Source of the DNA: CAZYSK01 sp964649415
GTDB lineage: Bacteria; Chloroflexota; Anaerolineae; B4-G1
Reading direction: 5' to 3'
DNA: 64,000 bases
NCBI GenBank assembly: GCA_964649415.1
Contig: CAZYSK010000002.1
Location: 62,001-126,000 of the forward strand
Made by a program: the position numbers and the translations under genes. The notes beneath the pieces were generated by a model. The model saw only the letters and a program-made list of their open reading frames with translations, did not search any database and was not told the DNA's origin. Shown here piece after piece: positions 17,009-26,012 of the stretch (position 1 is the stretch's first letter; every line of letters starts with the position of its first letter).

Positions 17009-19225
17009 TCACCAAGTCCTTCCCAGGGAGTTGGCCTGCTGCAGCGGCGATAGCTCCAAAGTGACAAAACCGACGGCCAGCACACGTTGATCCCCACTCA
17101 GTCCGTCTTCTGCCGGAGATCGCGCATATGCGTAGTCGAACCGCAGGACATCTACGTCCTTAGTTACGAACGAGCCAGGGATGATTGTGCTGACTTCTTG
17201 CGCGTCCGTGCTCGACAGGGAGAACTTATCCAAGAGCTGATCATTGTAATAGACCCAGATTTGTTGCGTCGCCCCCTCAACATGATATGGGAAGACAATC
17301 ATTGTCAGTGACGTGTCGATCCGCTTTTCCAAGTGGACGTAGACTACAGACAAGCGTCCAATCGCCCACCTGCCCCAAGGCTCCTCCCTTGACCATCCTG
17401 CTCCCAGGTAAGGAGCCACACTATCACTGGCGAAGTCCAGGCCGTCGGCCACTGTGTACAGAGTGGGGGACCACGGCCCAAGACGTTCGCAGGATAACGT
17501 GCGCAAATACACGTCGTCCGCACCAGTGAACCAGAAGCTGAACCCCATGAGGTCCCGGTGGTCCACCCACAATTCACCACACTTCCATTGGTATTCAAAG
17601 AGGCTGGCAGATGCCGAACCATCAATCGAAAGACTAAACACATTCTGTCTTGGTTGGCTAGTGATTGTCGCAGCCTCAAGCATGCCCACACCCCTAGCGT
17701 ATCCGTCAGTACCTATCTCTGCGCATACTCGGTAGCGCCCGGCCGCTAGTGTGTCTTTTGCCTCTTTTACCAGGTAGCCGGGTGGACTGCCGGACGGCGC
17801 GAAGCGCACCATCCCGCTTTCCTGTATCGGGTCGATGACGTCATCACCTACTTGGCTCGCTTCACCTGAGGCCCAAAACCGAACTACAGGTGAGACAGGT
17901 GGATAAGAGGGCAATACAGAAGCCCAATCAAAGTAACGAGGACCCAGATCCAGAAAGAGATTCGCTGCTCCGTCTCTTCTGTTCAGCAGGCGATAAAGCG
18001 GATCGTACATACCGAAGAAACCCAGCAGAACACCGATCACCATGAGCCCAATCACCAGGGAAGCCAATGGCACGAGAGCTCGCCGTGTCTGAAACACGGC
18101 CTTGCTTGCGTATCCAAGGGGCAGCGACAAGATGGGAAGGATCACAGTCAAGAAGCGAGCGGGAAGACACCACCCTCCCCACCAGGCGTGCCACGAAGCA
18201 ATCAAGCCAAAAAAAACGCAGAAAGTCACTGTGATGAAGAGCGCCATGAATCGTCGTCCGGCTCGCCACATAATCACCAAACCTATGGGAGCTAGAACAT
18301 ACATTGGCGAATAGGGCAAGAGGCCGTGCTCTTGATCGAAAAGCATACCTAAGCTGTGCTGATAAATGGAAGCAAGGCTGAACTGAAAATCCGCATACTG
18401 TGCGGCTGGCGAAAGTGTGCCGTAGAACCGAATGCGTACGTAGATCCAGATCAAAGCAGAGACAAGAGCAGGCACCAATAGCAGCAATATGGCCTTTGGC
18501 AGCCCGCGCCAGGAAGCGCTACAAAGCAGAAATAATCCCGCCAGCGCAAAGACAGCACTGATGACGACGTACTTGGTGCTCAACCACGGTAGAAAGCCGA
18601 TCACAGCGGAATAACCGACGAGACGCCAACTGCTGATCCTTGAGTGCTTTAGAAAGTCCAGTTGATACATTCCCCACAGGACAAGAAAGGCCGCGACGGC
18701 TTCTGGATACACCTGGGTAGAAAACGCCAGTGTGGGAACAGAGCACCCCAGGCCTAAGCATACGAGCACCGGAATGGTCCAATTGCCGACGTGTGTGTAC
18801 ACCCACCTGTAGCACAACGCAATAGTCAGGGCAGTCACAAGATTGTGGAACACCAACACACCCAAGCGACCCGCTATGCGGTAGAATGGGGCAATGATCA
18901 GTGGCAGCCCAATGTCATGTTTCGAGTGAATTACGCCATTCCCGAGAACGTCAATGGCTTGGTGATCGACCTCAGGTCTCAATTCGGAAGTATGGAATTC
19001 CCGATAGTCGTGGTTCTGAAAATTGTTGGCTAGATCGAGATCTCCATCATACGCAAGGCTGTGCGCTATGAGCAAGTAGTGCGGTTCGTCTCCCGTGACT
19101 TCGTACCGTTGCACCAGCCGGACGCTACACGCACAGTAGATACCAAAGAGCAGAAGAAAGCAAAAGAACACCATCCAGCGCCCGGTGCCGAACCGGGCGA
19201 GCCAAGTTGAGTCATGTATCACCAC
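17009..19225 (-). CDS. GT-C type membrane glycosyltransferase with C-terminal beta domain
   Basis: About 738 residues. A first membrane helix is followed by T-G-D-E-P-H-Y, the acidic loop expected of GT-C enzymes that use polyprenyl-phosphate sugars at the outer face. About eleven membrane helices follow, then about 270 outer residues. The last 110 or so (W-x-V-Y-Y-N-D ... A-V-G-F-V-T-L-E-L) resemble the end of the neighbouring gene 19326-21134. The GTG start at 19225 has GGGAGG 9 bases upstream; an in-frame TTG at 19306 is less likely. G+C is lower than in the flanks. The acceptor is unknown. Confidence 0.75.
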   Translation of the reverse strand: MVIHDSTWLARFGTGRWMVFFCFLLLFGIYCACSVRLVQRYEVTGDEPHYLLIAHSLAYDGDLDLANNFQNHDYREFHTSELRPEVDHQAIDVLGNGVIHSKHDIGLPLIIAPFYRIAGRLGVLVFHNLVTALTIALCYRWVYTHVGNWTIPVLVCLGLGCSVPTLAFSTQVYPEAVAAFLVLWGMYQLDFLKHSRISSWRLVGYSAVIGFLPWLSTKYVVISAVFALAGLFLLCSASWRGLPKAILLLLVPALVSALIWIYVRIRFYGTLSPAAQYADFQFSLASIYQHSLGMLFDQEHGLLPYSPMYVLAPIGLVIMWRAGRRFMALFITVTFCVFFGLIASWHAWWGGWCLPARFLTVILPILSLPLGYASKAVFQTRRALVPLASLVIGLMVIGVLLGFFGMYDPLYRLLNRRDGAANLFLDLGPRYFDWASVLPSYPPVSPVVRFWASGEASQVGDDVIDPIQESGMVRFAPSGSPPGYLVKEAKDTLAAGRYRVCAEIGTDGYARGVGMLEAATITSQPRQNVFSLSIDGSASASLFEYQWKCGELWVDHRDLMGFSFWFTGADDVYLRTLSCERLGPWSPTLYTVADGLDFASDSVAPYLGAGWSREEPWGRWAIGRLSVVYVHLEKRIDTSLTMIVFPYHVEGATQQIWVYYNDQLLDKFSLSSTDAQEVSTIIPGSFVTKDVDVLRFDYAYARSPAEDGLSGDQRVLAVGFVTLELSPLQQANSLGRTW

Positions 19226-19325
19226 TATCCAGGTCCTCCCGCACTGAGCCAATCCAAGAAACAGCGAAATCTCGCCAGATTTACCTCCCCAACGCAGGGG
19301 AGACAATAGCCCGACAATGTCACGT

Positions 19326-21134
19326 CTAGGGCTCTATAGCCCACACTTCAGGTACAACGCTCATTTGCACAAATCCCACGGATAATTGGCGCCCATCGTT
19401 GCTCATACCAAGATCTGAGGGAGAGATAGCGTATTCGTATACAAACCTGATCACGTCAACTTTGCCACCCATCAACGATCTGGGGACGCTAAAGGAGAAT
19501 CTCTGCACACCCTGATCCCCTTCAGGAAACCGGTAATCGCCGACAGACACGTCATTGTAGTAAACCTCAATGCGTTGTCGTCGTCCATCCACGAAATGCG
19601 GCATTAGCGACAGAGTGACATCCACGGCCTGGGGGTCAGGGAAGTAGAGAACGAGATCAGACTGAGTTCCTGTGGCCCACGTTCCCCACCCTTCAGGGAT
19701 AGACCACCCCCCCTGGAGATGCGGCTGGATATCGTCTGTCCCGAAGGACATCTCTGGCCGCACCTTGATGGCCGTTAAGTTGTGATCGTGTATGCGCACG
19801 TAGTCCCCGAACTCTCCCACCAACGGGAAATGCTCCAAATACTCCAACATGTCGGCCGATCCAAAACCGCTTTCGAACGCCACGACGCCGTCCTGCCGAA
19901 TACCTGCTGGTCCCATTGTCATTACGCCGGAGTAGAAATCTCGTCGGGCGTAGTATAAGAGAGCGGGGTGGGAACTGTAGAGGTAGTCTTCAGGCCGATT
20001 GGCTTGGATCCACTCACCCGCGTCTATCAGCGCGTGATGGACTGTGGGCGTGTTGTACAGATGGTACCCCCCCGTGTTGCTATTTAAGACCAGCACGGTA
20101 AAAAACACCTGAAGGAGAAGGAAATTCAGTCCTCGCGCAGCCAGGTTCTTGTAGGCCAGGAGCAGGTGACTGAGATCAAACGCCGCCCCAGCGCAGATAG
20201 CCAGGCACGGCACGATCGGCACGAAGTAGCGCAGAATACCCGCCGTGCCGAACAGGCCGAAACGCCACGCGATCACGTTGAAGCCAAAGAAGAACGCGAG
20301 CCAAACGTGGAGCGGGCGATAGCGGCGTTCCCGTATCGTCAATCCCAGTCCGAGCACAGCAAGCGGGAAGACCAGAGGTTCATACTGCAGCAGACCCCAT
20401 GGATAGTCAAACCACCCCCCGTGGCCATAGGGAGAGGTAGCAATGGGGTATCCACTAGTCAGGACAAAGGTGGGGTTGCCGGTAAGCCAGTACCCCCACA
20501 GGTTCCAGAGCAGCGGAAACACCGCCAGCAGGAGGAGATCCAAGAAACGCCGCCGCCCGTGAACCAGCCAGAGGATCACCACCCACGCCAGCAGCAGGAC
20601 CAATCCCTCCGATCGAGCCAACACACTCAGCGAGGCCAAGAGGCAACTCGCTGTGTAGCGCTTATCGTGTAGCAATATGAGCGCCGCGAGGACGATCGCT
20701 GCAAACAGAGGCTCGGTCAGAGTGCCGATGGACGACCGGAACCCCAGAAACGAGAACTCGGCCAGAAACACACTGATCAAACTGGCAGCGGTCGACAGCT
20801 TCAGCCGGCGGGCCAACTGGTACGTCAGCAATCCCATGCCACACCACACCAGGGTGTTGAAGACCTTGACGATCCACAACGTACGCACGCCGCTGATCCA
20901 GATAATCAGGCCAGTGAGCAGGGTAAACAGAGGCTTAGCCCACACTTGAGCCGCATAGTTCAGCGACTGCGGAAGCCGGGCGAATGAACTCACCGCGTAC
21001 AAGAAATGGTAGTAGCTGTCGGGCTCAAAGTCTACGTCCCCGAAATACCAGATGAAGAAGAGACGAATGGCGACGGAGCAAAACAGCAACAGTCCCAGTT
21101 TTCGCGCTGCGTTAGGGGCATTATCTTCCATCAT
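19326..21134 (-). CDS. GT-C type membrane glycosyltransferase with C-terminal beta domain
   Basis: 602 residues. E-P-D-S-Y-Y-H after the first helix is the DxD-like site of GT39/ArnT-type enzymes, and S-V-L-A-R-S-E-G-L lies in the cytoplasmic loop typical of that group. About ten membrane helices occur, then an outer part whose end (I-E-V-Y-Y-N-D ... S-V-G-F-V-Q-M-S-V) matches the neighbour at 17009. It is predicted to transfer a sugar from a polyprenyl-phosphate donor at the outer face of the membrane. It lies 101 bp upstream of that neighbour on the same strand. Confidence 0.8.
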   Translation of the reverse strand: MMEDNAPNAARKLGLLLFCSVAIRLFFIWYFGDVDFEPDSYYHFLYAVSSFARLPQSLNYAAQVWAKPLFTLLTGLIIWISGVRTLWIVKVFNTLVWCGMGLLTYQLARRLKLSTAASLISVFLAEFSFLGFRSSIGTLTEPLFAAIVLAALILLHDKRYTASCLLASLSVLARSEGLVLLLAWVVILWLVHGRRRFLDLLLLAVFPLLWNLWGYWLTGNPTFVLTSGYPIATSPYGHGGWFDYPWGLLQYEPLVFPLAVLGLGLTIRERRYRPLHVWLAFFFGFNVIAWRFGLFGTAGILRYFVPIVPCLAICAGAAFDLSHLLLAYKNLAARGLNFLLLQVFFTVLVLNSNTGGYHLYNTPTVHHALIDAGEWIQANRPEDYLYSSHPALLYYARRDFYSGVMTMGPAGIRQDGVVAFESGFGSADMLEYLEHFPLVGEFGDYVRIHDHNLTAIKVRPEMSFGTDDIQPHLQGGWSIPEGWGTWATGTQSDLVLYFPDPQAVDVTLSLMPHFVDGRRQRIEVYYNDVSVGDYRFPEGDQGVQRFSFSVPRSLMGGKVDVIRFVYEYAISPSDLGMSNDGRQLSVGFVQMSVVPEVWAIEP

Positions 21135-21176
21135 ACGAATCGCATATCTCCATATGGCACAATGGACCGCCCGGAT

Positions 21177-21263
21177 GTTGCCGACCGCAGACGGTCGGGC
21201 ATCCGCTGCATCCCTGCCGGCCTCTGCGGCACAAAAGGACCGCCGGCATCCTGCCGGCCCCTA
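21177..21263. repeat. Repeat C followed by repeat B, intergenic
   Basis: CCGACCGCAGACGGTCGG at 21181-21198 is a 7-4-7 hairpin (family C). ACCGCCGGCATCCTGCCGGC at 21239-21258 contains the family B hairpin (GCCGGCA-gga-TGCCGGC on the minus strand). Both lie between a GT4 gene and a GT-C gene read in the same direction, where they could slow ribosomes or polymerase or protect mRNA ends. Confidence 0.8.
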
Positions 21264-22364
21264 TCAGTCGAGAGACTCAAGGTAGCGACGAGAAATCTGA
21301 TCCGGGCCCAACCGCTCCCTCAACGCGTGCGCCGCCTCAACCAGTTGATCGTAGCGGGTCGGCTCTTGTATCTCCACCAAGGCTTGGTGCAAATCCTGTG
21401 GCGTGCGCACGAGCAGCCCTGCCTCACGCAAGTCTGAGAAAGCGGGGATGTCGGAGAAAACGCAGGGCTTTCCAGCTCCCACGGCTAGGCTGGCAATCCC
21501 GCTCTGATAACCATCGGCGTAGAAAAGCACAGCAGCATCTGCCGCCAGCAGATACTGCTCCATGCGCTCATAGTCCTGGATCAGGCGTACCTGACCGCGC
21601 TTATCACTGTCTGCCAAATACGACTCGATCTCTTCCAGATAACCCAAATCATACTTCGAAGGAGTGCCCACAACCCACAGTTCCACATCCACAGGCAACT
21701 GCCCGATCACCTCAATGATCCGTTTGCGGCGAAACAGGAAACCGGGAATGATGAAAGCAAAAGCACCCCGTGGAAGTCCCAACTGCTCACGCAGCGCGCC
21801 TCGGTCTCCCTCTAGTCGCTTGATCACGTGGGACACATAGTGCACCTTGCGATCATCCGCCACAGCCAGGTGGATGTTCTCCGCGGCTTTCAGAGAATGC
21901 ACCACCACGGCGTGAGGCAGCCAGCCCATCAGCAGCAACGCCGCACGCAACATCAGGAAGCGCAGGGCCACGTCCGCTGTCGAAACAAGCAGCCTGACAA
22001 TCCCAGATAGCCACCGGCGCGAGACCGGACGCGCCAGGTGCCACTGAATCTGCCGAAACTCAGGGTACTTCTCCGGCGCAATCTCGTGCACCGAGAGCAG
22101 GATGCGCTTGCGCCGCCACAACCGAAGCCACGCCATCGCCCGAATGAGTCCACCCAACCAGAAGATGCCTGGTTCATATTCAAAGATGACAACTTCATCG
22201 TCGCGCTTCACCTGCCGCACGCACCGTGCCAGGTCGCGGTTATCATGGCGTTTCACACCTATGTACAGGGTTCGGTGCCCAAGTTCGCAGAATCCTTCGA
22301 CTAGGATCTGCGAATACTCGCGAATGCCACACCGACCGGCGCTACCCACCAGCACCACGTTCAT
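21264..22364 (-). CDS. GT4 family glycosyltransferase
   Basis: 366 residues: M-N-V-V-L-V-G-S-A-G-R-C-G-I start, F-I-I-P-G-F-L-F-R-R-K linker and a C-terminal domain with G-Y-Q-S-G-I-A-S-L-A-V-G-A-G-K-P-C donor site. It is GT-B fold, with a divergent E-x7-E (the first acidic residue is not obvious), so donor binding may differ from ordinary GT4. The spacing of 15 bp from the gene upstream suggests co-transcription. Confidence 0.75.
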   Translation of the reverse strand: MNVVLVGSAGRCGIREYSQILVEGFCELGHRTLYIGVKRHDNRDLARCVRQVKRDDEVVIFEYEPGIFWLGGLIRAMAWLRLWRRKRILLSVHEIAPEKYPEFRQIQWHLARPVSRRWLSGIVRLLVSTADVALRFLMLRAALLLMGWLPHAVVVHSLKAAENIHLAVADDRKVHYVSHVIKRLEGDRGALREQLGLPRGAFAFIIPGFLFRRKRIIEVIGQLPVDVELWVVGTPSKYDLGYLEEIESYLADSDKRGQVRLIQDYERMEQYLLAADAAVLFYADGYQSGIASLAVGAGKPCVFSDIPAFSDLREAGLLVRTPQDLHQALVEIQEPTRYDQLVEAAHALRERLGPDQISRRYLESLD

Positions 22365-22379
22365 ACTGACATCAGTCCC

Positions 22380-23447
22380 CTACGCCCCAAGAGCGTCCAG
22401 AAGCCCCTGTAGCTGCTTCCCCACTCTGTCAGGCGAAAAATCCCGCAGGCGCTCGCGCTGGCGGGCAATGATCCGAGCGCGAAAATGCTCGTCCTCAGCC
22501 AGTAAGCCGATCACTTCCGCCACCGCCGCGCAGTCCTTGGTCCTCACCAGAACGCCGCTACCCCCTAGCGTCTCGGGCACAGCGGCCGCCTCATACGCAA
22601 CGATAGGCACACCGAAGTGCATGCTCTCCAGAAGCGGCACGCCGAATCCCTCGTGCTCGCTCATGCTGAGATACACGCTGGCACAGCGATAACACGCCAT
22701 CAACTCCGAATTGCTCACGTGCCCGGCGAACACGACATCGGACAGGCCCAGCTTGCTTACCAGCGCCTGCAGGAACTCCAAGTAGGACTCCATCCCGTGA
22801 GCTGACCCAACCAGGATAAGGCGAGCATCTGGCCGTACGAAGCGTTTGAGGTAGTAGAACGTCAGGATCAAGTCTTCCAGCTTCTTGTTCGGAGAGACCC
22901 GTCCCACAAATAGAACGTTCAGGCCATCCCGCCATCGCCTGAGCAACTTCCGGCTGGGGCGAATTGCATATCGCTTTGGTTCAAAGACGATAGGCAAGAC
23001 ACCAACACGTGTCCAGCCATACTCGGCCAGTTCCTGACAGTTGAACGCCGAGTCTCCCCATCCCGCTTCGGCCAACGCCGTAAGATGCTTCAACTGCTCG
23101 CGCCCCGCCTGCGCAGCCTCGAGGTACACGTCGTTGATGCCAGCGAAGTATGTGTGAGGCGTGATGTTATGATAGACGATCACCTTGCGATCCGGAATCC
23201 GCTCCAGCCAGGCAACCACGTCAGGCGAATAGCCCAGGGAGAAATGCAGAAGCAGTATGTTCCTGGATGAAGAGTGGCGGCCATACTGCGTAATCTGTCG
23301 TACCCGGCCCTCAAAGTGGATCGGCAACTGCTCGCAGAACAGCTCGCTACGGTACCCCATGTGACGTAGCAAGCGCCGCAGGCTGATTATCTGGTTGCTG
23401 ATCGCGTCGCCATAGGAAACGGTAGGGTGGAATTGATGTATCTGCAC
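22380..23447 (-). CDS. GT4 family glycosyltransferase
   Basis: About 355 residues from GTG 23447 (M-Q-I-H-Q-F-H-P-T-V-S-Y-G-D), chosen because upstream in-frame codons run through the preceding gene. L-F-V-G-R-V-S-P-N-K-K-L-E-D is the domain linker and S-E-H-E-G-F-G-V-P-L-L-E-S-M-H-F-G-V-P-I the donor-site motif. It is the mannosyltransferase-like branch of GT4. It lies 8 bp after the small coiled-coil protein and is clearly in one transcript with it. Confidence 0.85.
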   Translation of the reverse strand: MQIHQFHPTVSYGDAISNQIISLRRLLRHMGYRSELFCEQLPIHFEGRVRQITQYGRHSSSRNILLLHFSLGYSPDVVAWLERIPDRKVIVYHNITPHTYFAGINDVYLEAAQAGREQLKHLTALAEAGWGDSAFNCQELAEYGWTRVGVLPIVFEPKRYAIRPSRKLLRRWRDGLNVLFVGRVSPNKKLEDLILTFYYLKRFVRPDARLILVGSAHGMESYLEFLQALVSKLGLSDVVFAGHVSNSELMACYRCASVYLSMSEHEGFGVPLLESMHFGVPIVAYEAAAVPETLGGSGVLVRTKDCAAVAEVIGLLAEDEHFRARIIARQRERLRDFSPDRVGKQLQGLLDALGA

Positions 23448-23455
23448 GAGCTGCC

Positions 23456-23899
23456 CTATTCCTCCCCGCCCTGGAGCGCTTCGATCTGCTGACGCAAATG
23501 CGCGTTCTCTCTGGCCAAACCCCTCACAGCCCGCAGGACCTTTCGGTTGAAGCGCGACTGTTTGTTCAGCGAGGGCATCAAATAGCGGCGGATCTCTGCG
23601 TTGATGACGCGGCGCACCACCGCGTGAATGGGGCCCAGAATCGGTATCCGCCAATCGATCACGTAGTGGCGCGGTACGATATCGCAGTCACTCTGGCGAA
23701 TCGAGACCCACTCGCTCAACACCGATTCTCCCTCAGCATCGCCAAGCATCTTGTTCCAGAGAGCCTCGGCAATCTGCTCTGGTCTCTCCCCCCCAGATGG
23801 CGCTCCGTCATAGTGACCAGCCGCCCTTTCACGGACTCGCTGCATGATTTCCCCGACGCTGATGTTTTGATCCGATATCTCAAGCCAGTTGTCATCCAC
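23456..23899 (-). CDS. Small protein with P-x-x-G-P/coiled-coil tail, function unknown
   Basis: About 147 residues from GTG 23899 (GAGGAG 7 bases upstream; the gene overlaps the previous one by 8 bp). No known catalytic motif. The segment I-P-I-L-G-P-I-H-A-V-V-R-R followed by N-K-Q-S-R-F-N-R and a leucine-rich coiled coil matches the tails of the GT2 proteins at 28557 and 29938. This points to a shared membrane- or complex-docking module rather than an enzyme. The position inside a GT operon suggests a helper of glycan assembly; this is inference. Confidence 0.6.
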   Translation of the reverse strand: MDDNWLEISDQNISVGEIMQRVRERAAGHYDGAPSGGERPEQIAEALWNKMLGDAEGESVLSEWVSIRQSDCDIVPRHYVIDWRIPILGPIHAVVRRVINAEIRRYLMPSLNKQSRFNRKVLRAVRGLARENAHLRQQIEALQGGEE

Positions 23900-26012
23900 C
23901 GTTAAGCTCCTCCACAGCATACAAATCCAGCGAAACCTGAAACGGCACTACCTCAACCGGCAGGTGTTCGTAGGACGCTTCCAAGGCCCTCAGATCGAAC
24001 CGCGCCGTACCGAGGGAGCGACAACGCCAACGACTGCACAACTCAGTCGCGTACGCCGAATCGCTCACGACGACCACTGACCGTCCGGTCGCCAGCCAGC
24101 CAGTCACTAGCGTATCCAACCGATCGAGGTCGAGCCGGTCTTCCTGGAGATCCATCAGCGTACAGCCATCTAGATAGGCCAACGGCGTGCCCAAGAAAGC
24201 ACCAACCCCCAGTGGCTCACCGTCCTCAAACAACACGACGGCATCCGGTGGCACCTGTGCCGAAAACGCGCGGATTTGCGCGACGCCGCCCCGATAATCC
24301 ACCTGCCGGATCATCGCGCGTCCCCCATACAGCATCAGGACAACCTCCGCCGTAAGCAGGCCAGCGGCCAGCACGCGGCTCATAGGCTGCCAATCGGCCA
24401 GTCGCAGCACGGCATAGGCCATGCCTATCGCAAACGTCGGGATCACAGCAGGCACGTAGCGCCGCATGACGTACACGTGATGGGGGTTGTTAAACGTCCT
24501 GAACAGAAACAGAACGGAGAAGAACACGCCCACCACCACAATCAGCCACGTGCGCCTATTGATTCGCTCGTGCACTATGGCTGCCAATCCCAACACACCC
24601 AGCACCAGGCCAAGTGGTGACAGATACCACCCCAACCGCACCAGATTGTACGGCTCCACGTTGGGGATTGTACTCGCACCGTACCAATAGTGCGATTCGT
24701 ACGTCGGATCAGCCTGCAACGGGCGCAGGAAATAGGCATAGACGGCCAGCAGCACCAGGCCAACTGCCACTACGGACGGCAAGATCCGCCGAGCAGATGC
24801 CAGCCACGTAATCCCGCCCAAGCGACGCGCGATTGCCCGACCCCAGATGACAAACAGTGCCATCAAGACAGCTATCCCACCTGCCAAAGCCGCCAGTGTT
24901 GGTGGTTCCACCGTTAGCGAACGCCCGGCGATAAAGGCGTTATATACATAAGGCCAGCCTTGCCAGACGGCGTGCACGAGCGAATGGCCGCTCATGGCAA
25001 GCATGGGAAATGCGAATGCCCAGAAGCGCCGATCGAACCTGCGCCGCAAGAACAGAAATGCAGCGTATATGGGCAGCACACCCAGCAGGAAATACGTGTC
25101 AACTCGCACCAGCGTCATTTGTCCCAGCGCCAAACCCGCCACTACCGCTGCCCAAGTCTCACCACGGCGGGCATATCGGGCAAAGGCGTAGAGTCCGCCG
25201 AACAACAGGAATTGGGTCAAGGTCTCCGCAGTTGGGTAGCGCGAGAACCAGACTTGCGTCGGCGTGACAGCCAACAGGACAGCCGCCACGGCGGCCACGC
25301 GGCGGTCGAAGGCTTCGCGCACGGCGAAATACAGCGCTAGCACACCCAGAATACCCCAGAGCGGTGCCATGAACAGATTGGCCCACACCCCTCCCAATCC
25401 GTGCGCCAGCGCTAGCCACACGGGATGGAGTGGGTAGAACTGTGGAATGATCGTCCCTGCACGACTGTCCGAGACATAGAAGCCGGGCAGATGGTAATAG
25501 CGCGGCAGGAAATTCGCGGGTTGCTCCCTGAACAGCATGGGATGGGCATCCGCTGGAAGCGCAGACAGATCAGGATTGGAAATCAGCCAGCGGCCCGTCC
25601 GGGCGACGCTGGCGCCCAGACTAACGTACACCCCGGCATCAGCCCCGCCAAAAACGAACTCGTGCGGGCGCAGATAGAGCAGGCCCGTCAAGACGATCAA
25701 GCCCAGCAGGAAGAGAATCTCGCCGCTTCTGGAGACAGTCCACGCCCACTTAGCACCCGTGCCCCGGCGCCGCCCGACCAGCCACCCCACCCCTCCCAGC
25801 AGCACACCCAGCAACGTGATGGCGCTGGCCGAGAAGACGCCCAGCTCGGCAGCCACCAGCGCTATCCAGCCCAACACGAGCATCCCGCTCAACCCAAGTA
25901 GAAAGAGACCTGCCGGAACGTCGATCCGGAAGCGGCCTGGCCTCACGAGCCGGAACACTCCGTATCCAGTCCAAATACACAGCGCTGGAATAGCTAGCAC
26001 AGCGATCAACAC
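23892..26012 (-). CDS. Polytopic membrane protein, GT39-like glycosyltransferase
   Basis: 706 residues, about 13 membrane helices. G-G-A-D-A-G-V-Y-V-S-L-G near residue 125 is the acidic loop, and R-Y-P-T-A-E-T-L-T-Q is a conserved second loop of GT-C enzymes of the PMT/ArnT clan. A small cytoplasmic or outer C-terminal domain of about 150 residues follows. Predicted to move sugars from polyprenyl phosphate onto the glycan or onto proteins. The GTG start overlaps the stop of the GT4 gene upstream by 7 bp. Confidence 0.75.
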   Translation of the reverse strand: MLIAVLAIPALCIWTGYGVFRLVRPGRFRIDVPAGLFLLGLSGMLVLGWIALVAAELGVFSASAITLLGVLLGGVGWLVGRRRGTGAKWAWTVSRSGEILFLLGLIVLTGLLYLRPHEFVFGGADAGVYVSLGASVARTGRWLISNPDLSALPADAHPMLFREQPANFLPRYYHLPGFYVSDSRAGTIIPQFYPLHPVWLALAHGLGGVWANLFMAPLWGILGVLALYFAVREAFDRRVAAVAAVLLAVTPTQVWFSRYPTAETLTQFLLFGGLYAFARYARRGETWAAVVAGLALGQMTLVRVDTYFLLGVLPIYAAFLFLRRRFDRRFWAFAFPMLAMSGHSLVHAVWQGWPYVYNAFIAGRSLTVEPPTLAALAGGIAVLMALFVIWGRAIARRLGGITWLASARRILPSVVAVGLVLLAVYAYFLRPLQADPTYESHYWYGASTIPNVEPYNLVRLGWYLSPLGLVLGVLGLAAIVHERINRRTWLIVVVGVFFSVLFLFRTFNNPHHVYVMRRYVPAVIPTFAIGMAYAVLRLADWQPMSRVLAAGLLTAEVVLMLYGGRAMIRQVDYRGGVAQIRAFSAQVPPDAVVLFEDGEPLGVGAFLGTPLAYLDGCTLMDLQEDRLDLDRLDTLVTGWLATGRSVVVVSDSAYATELCSRWRCRSLGTARFDLRALEASYEHLPVEVVPFQVSLDLYAVEELNGG

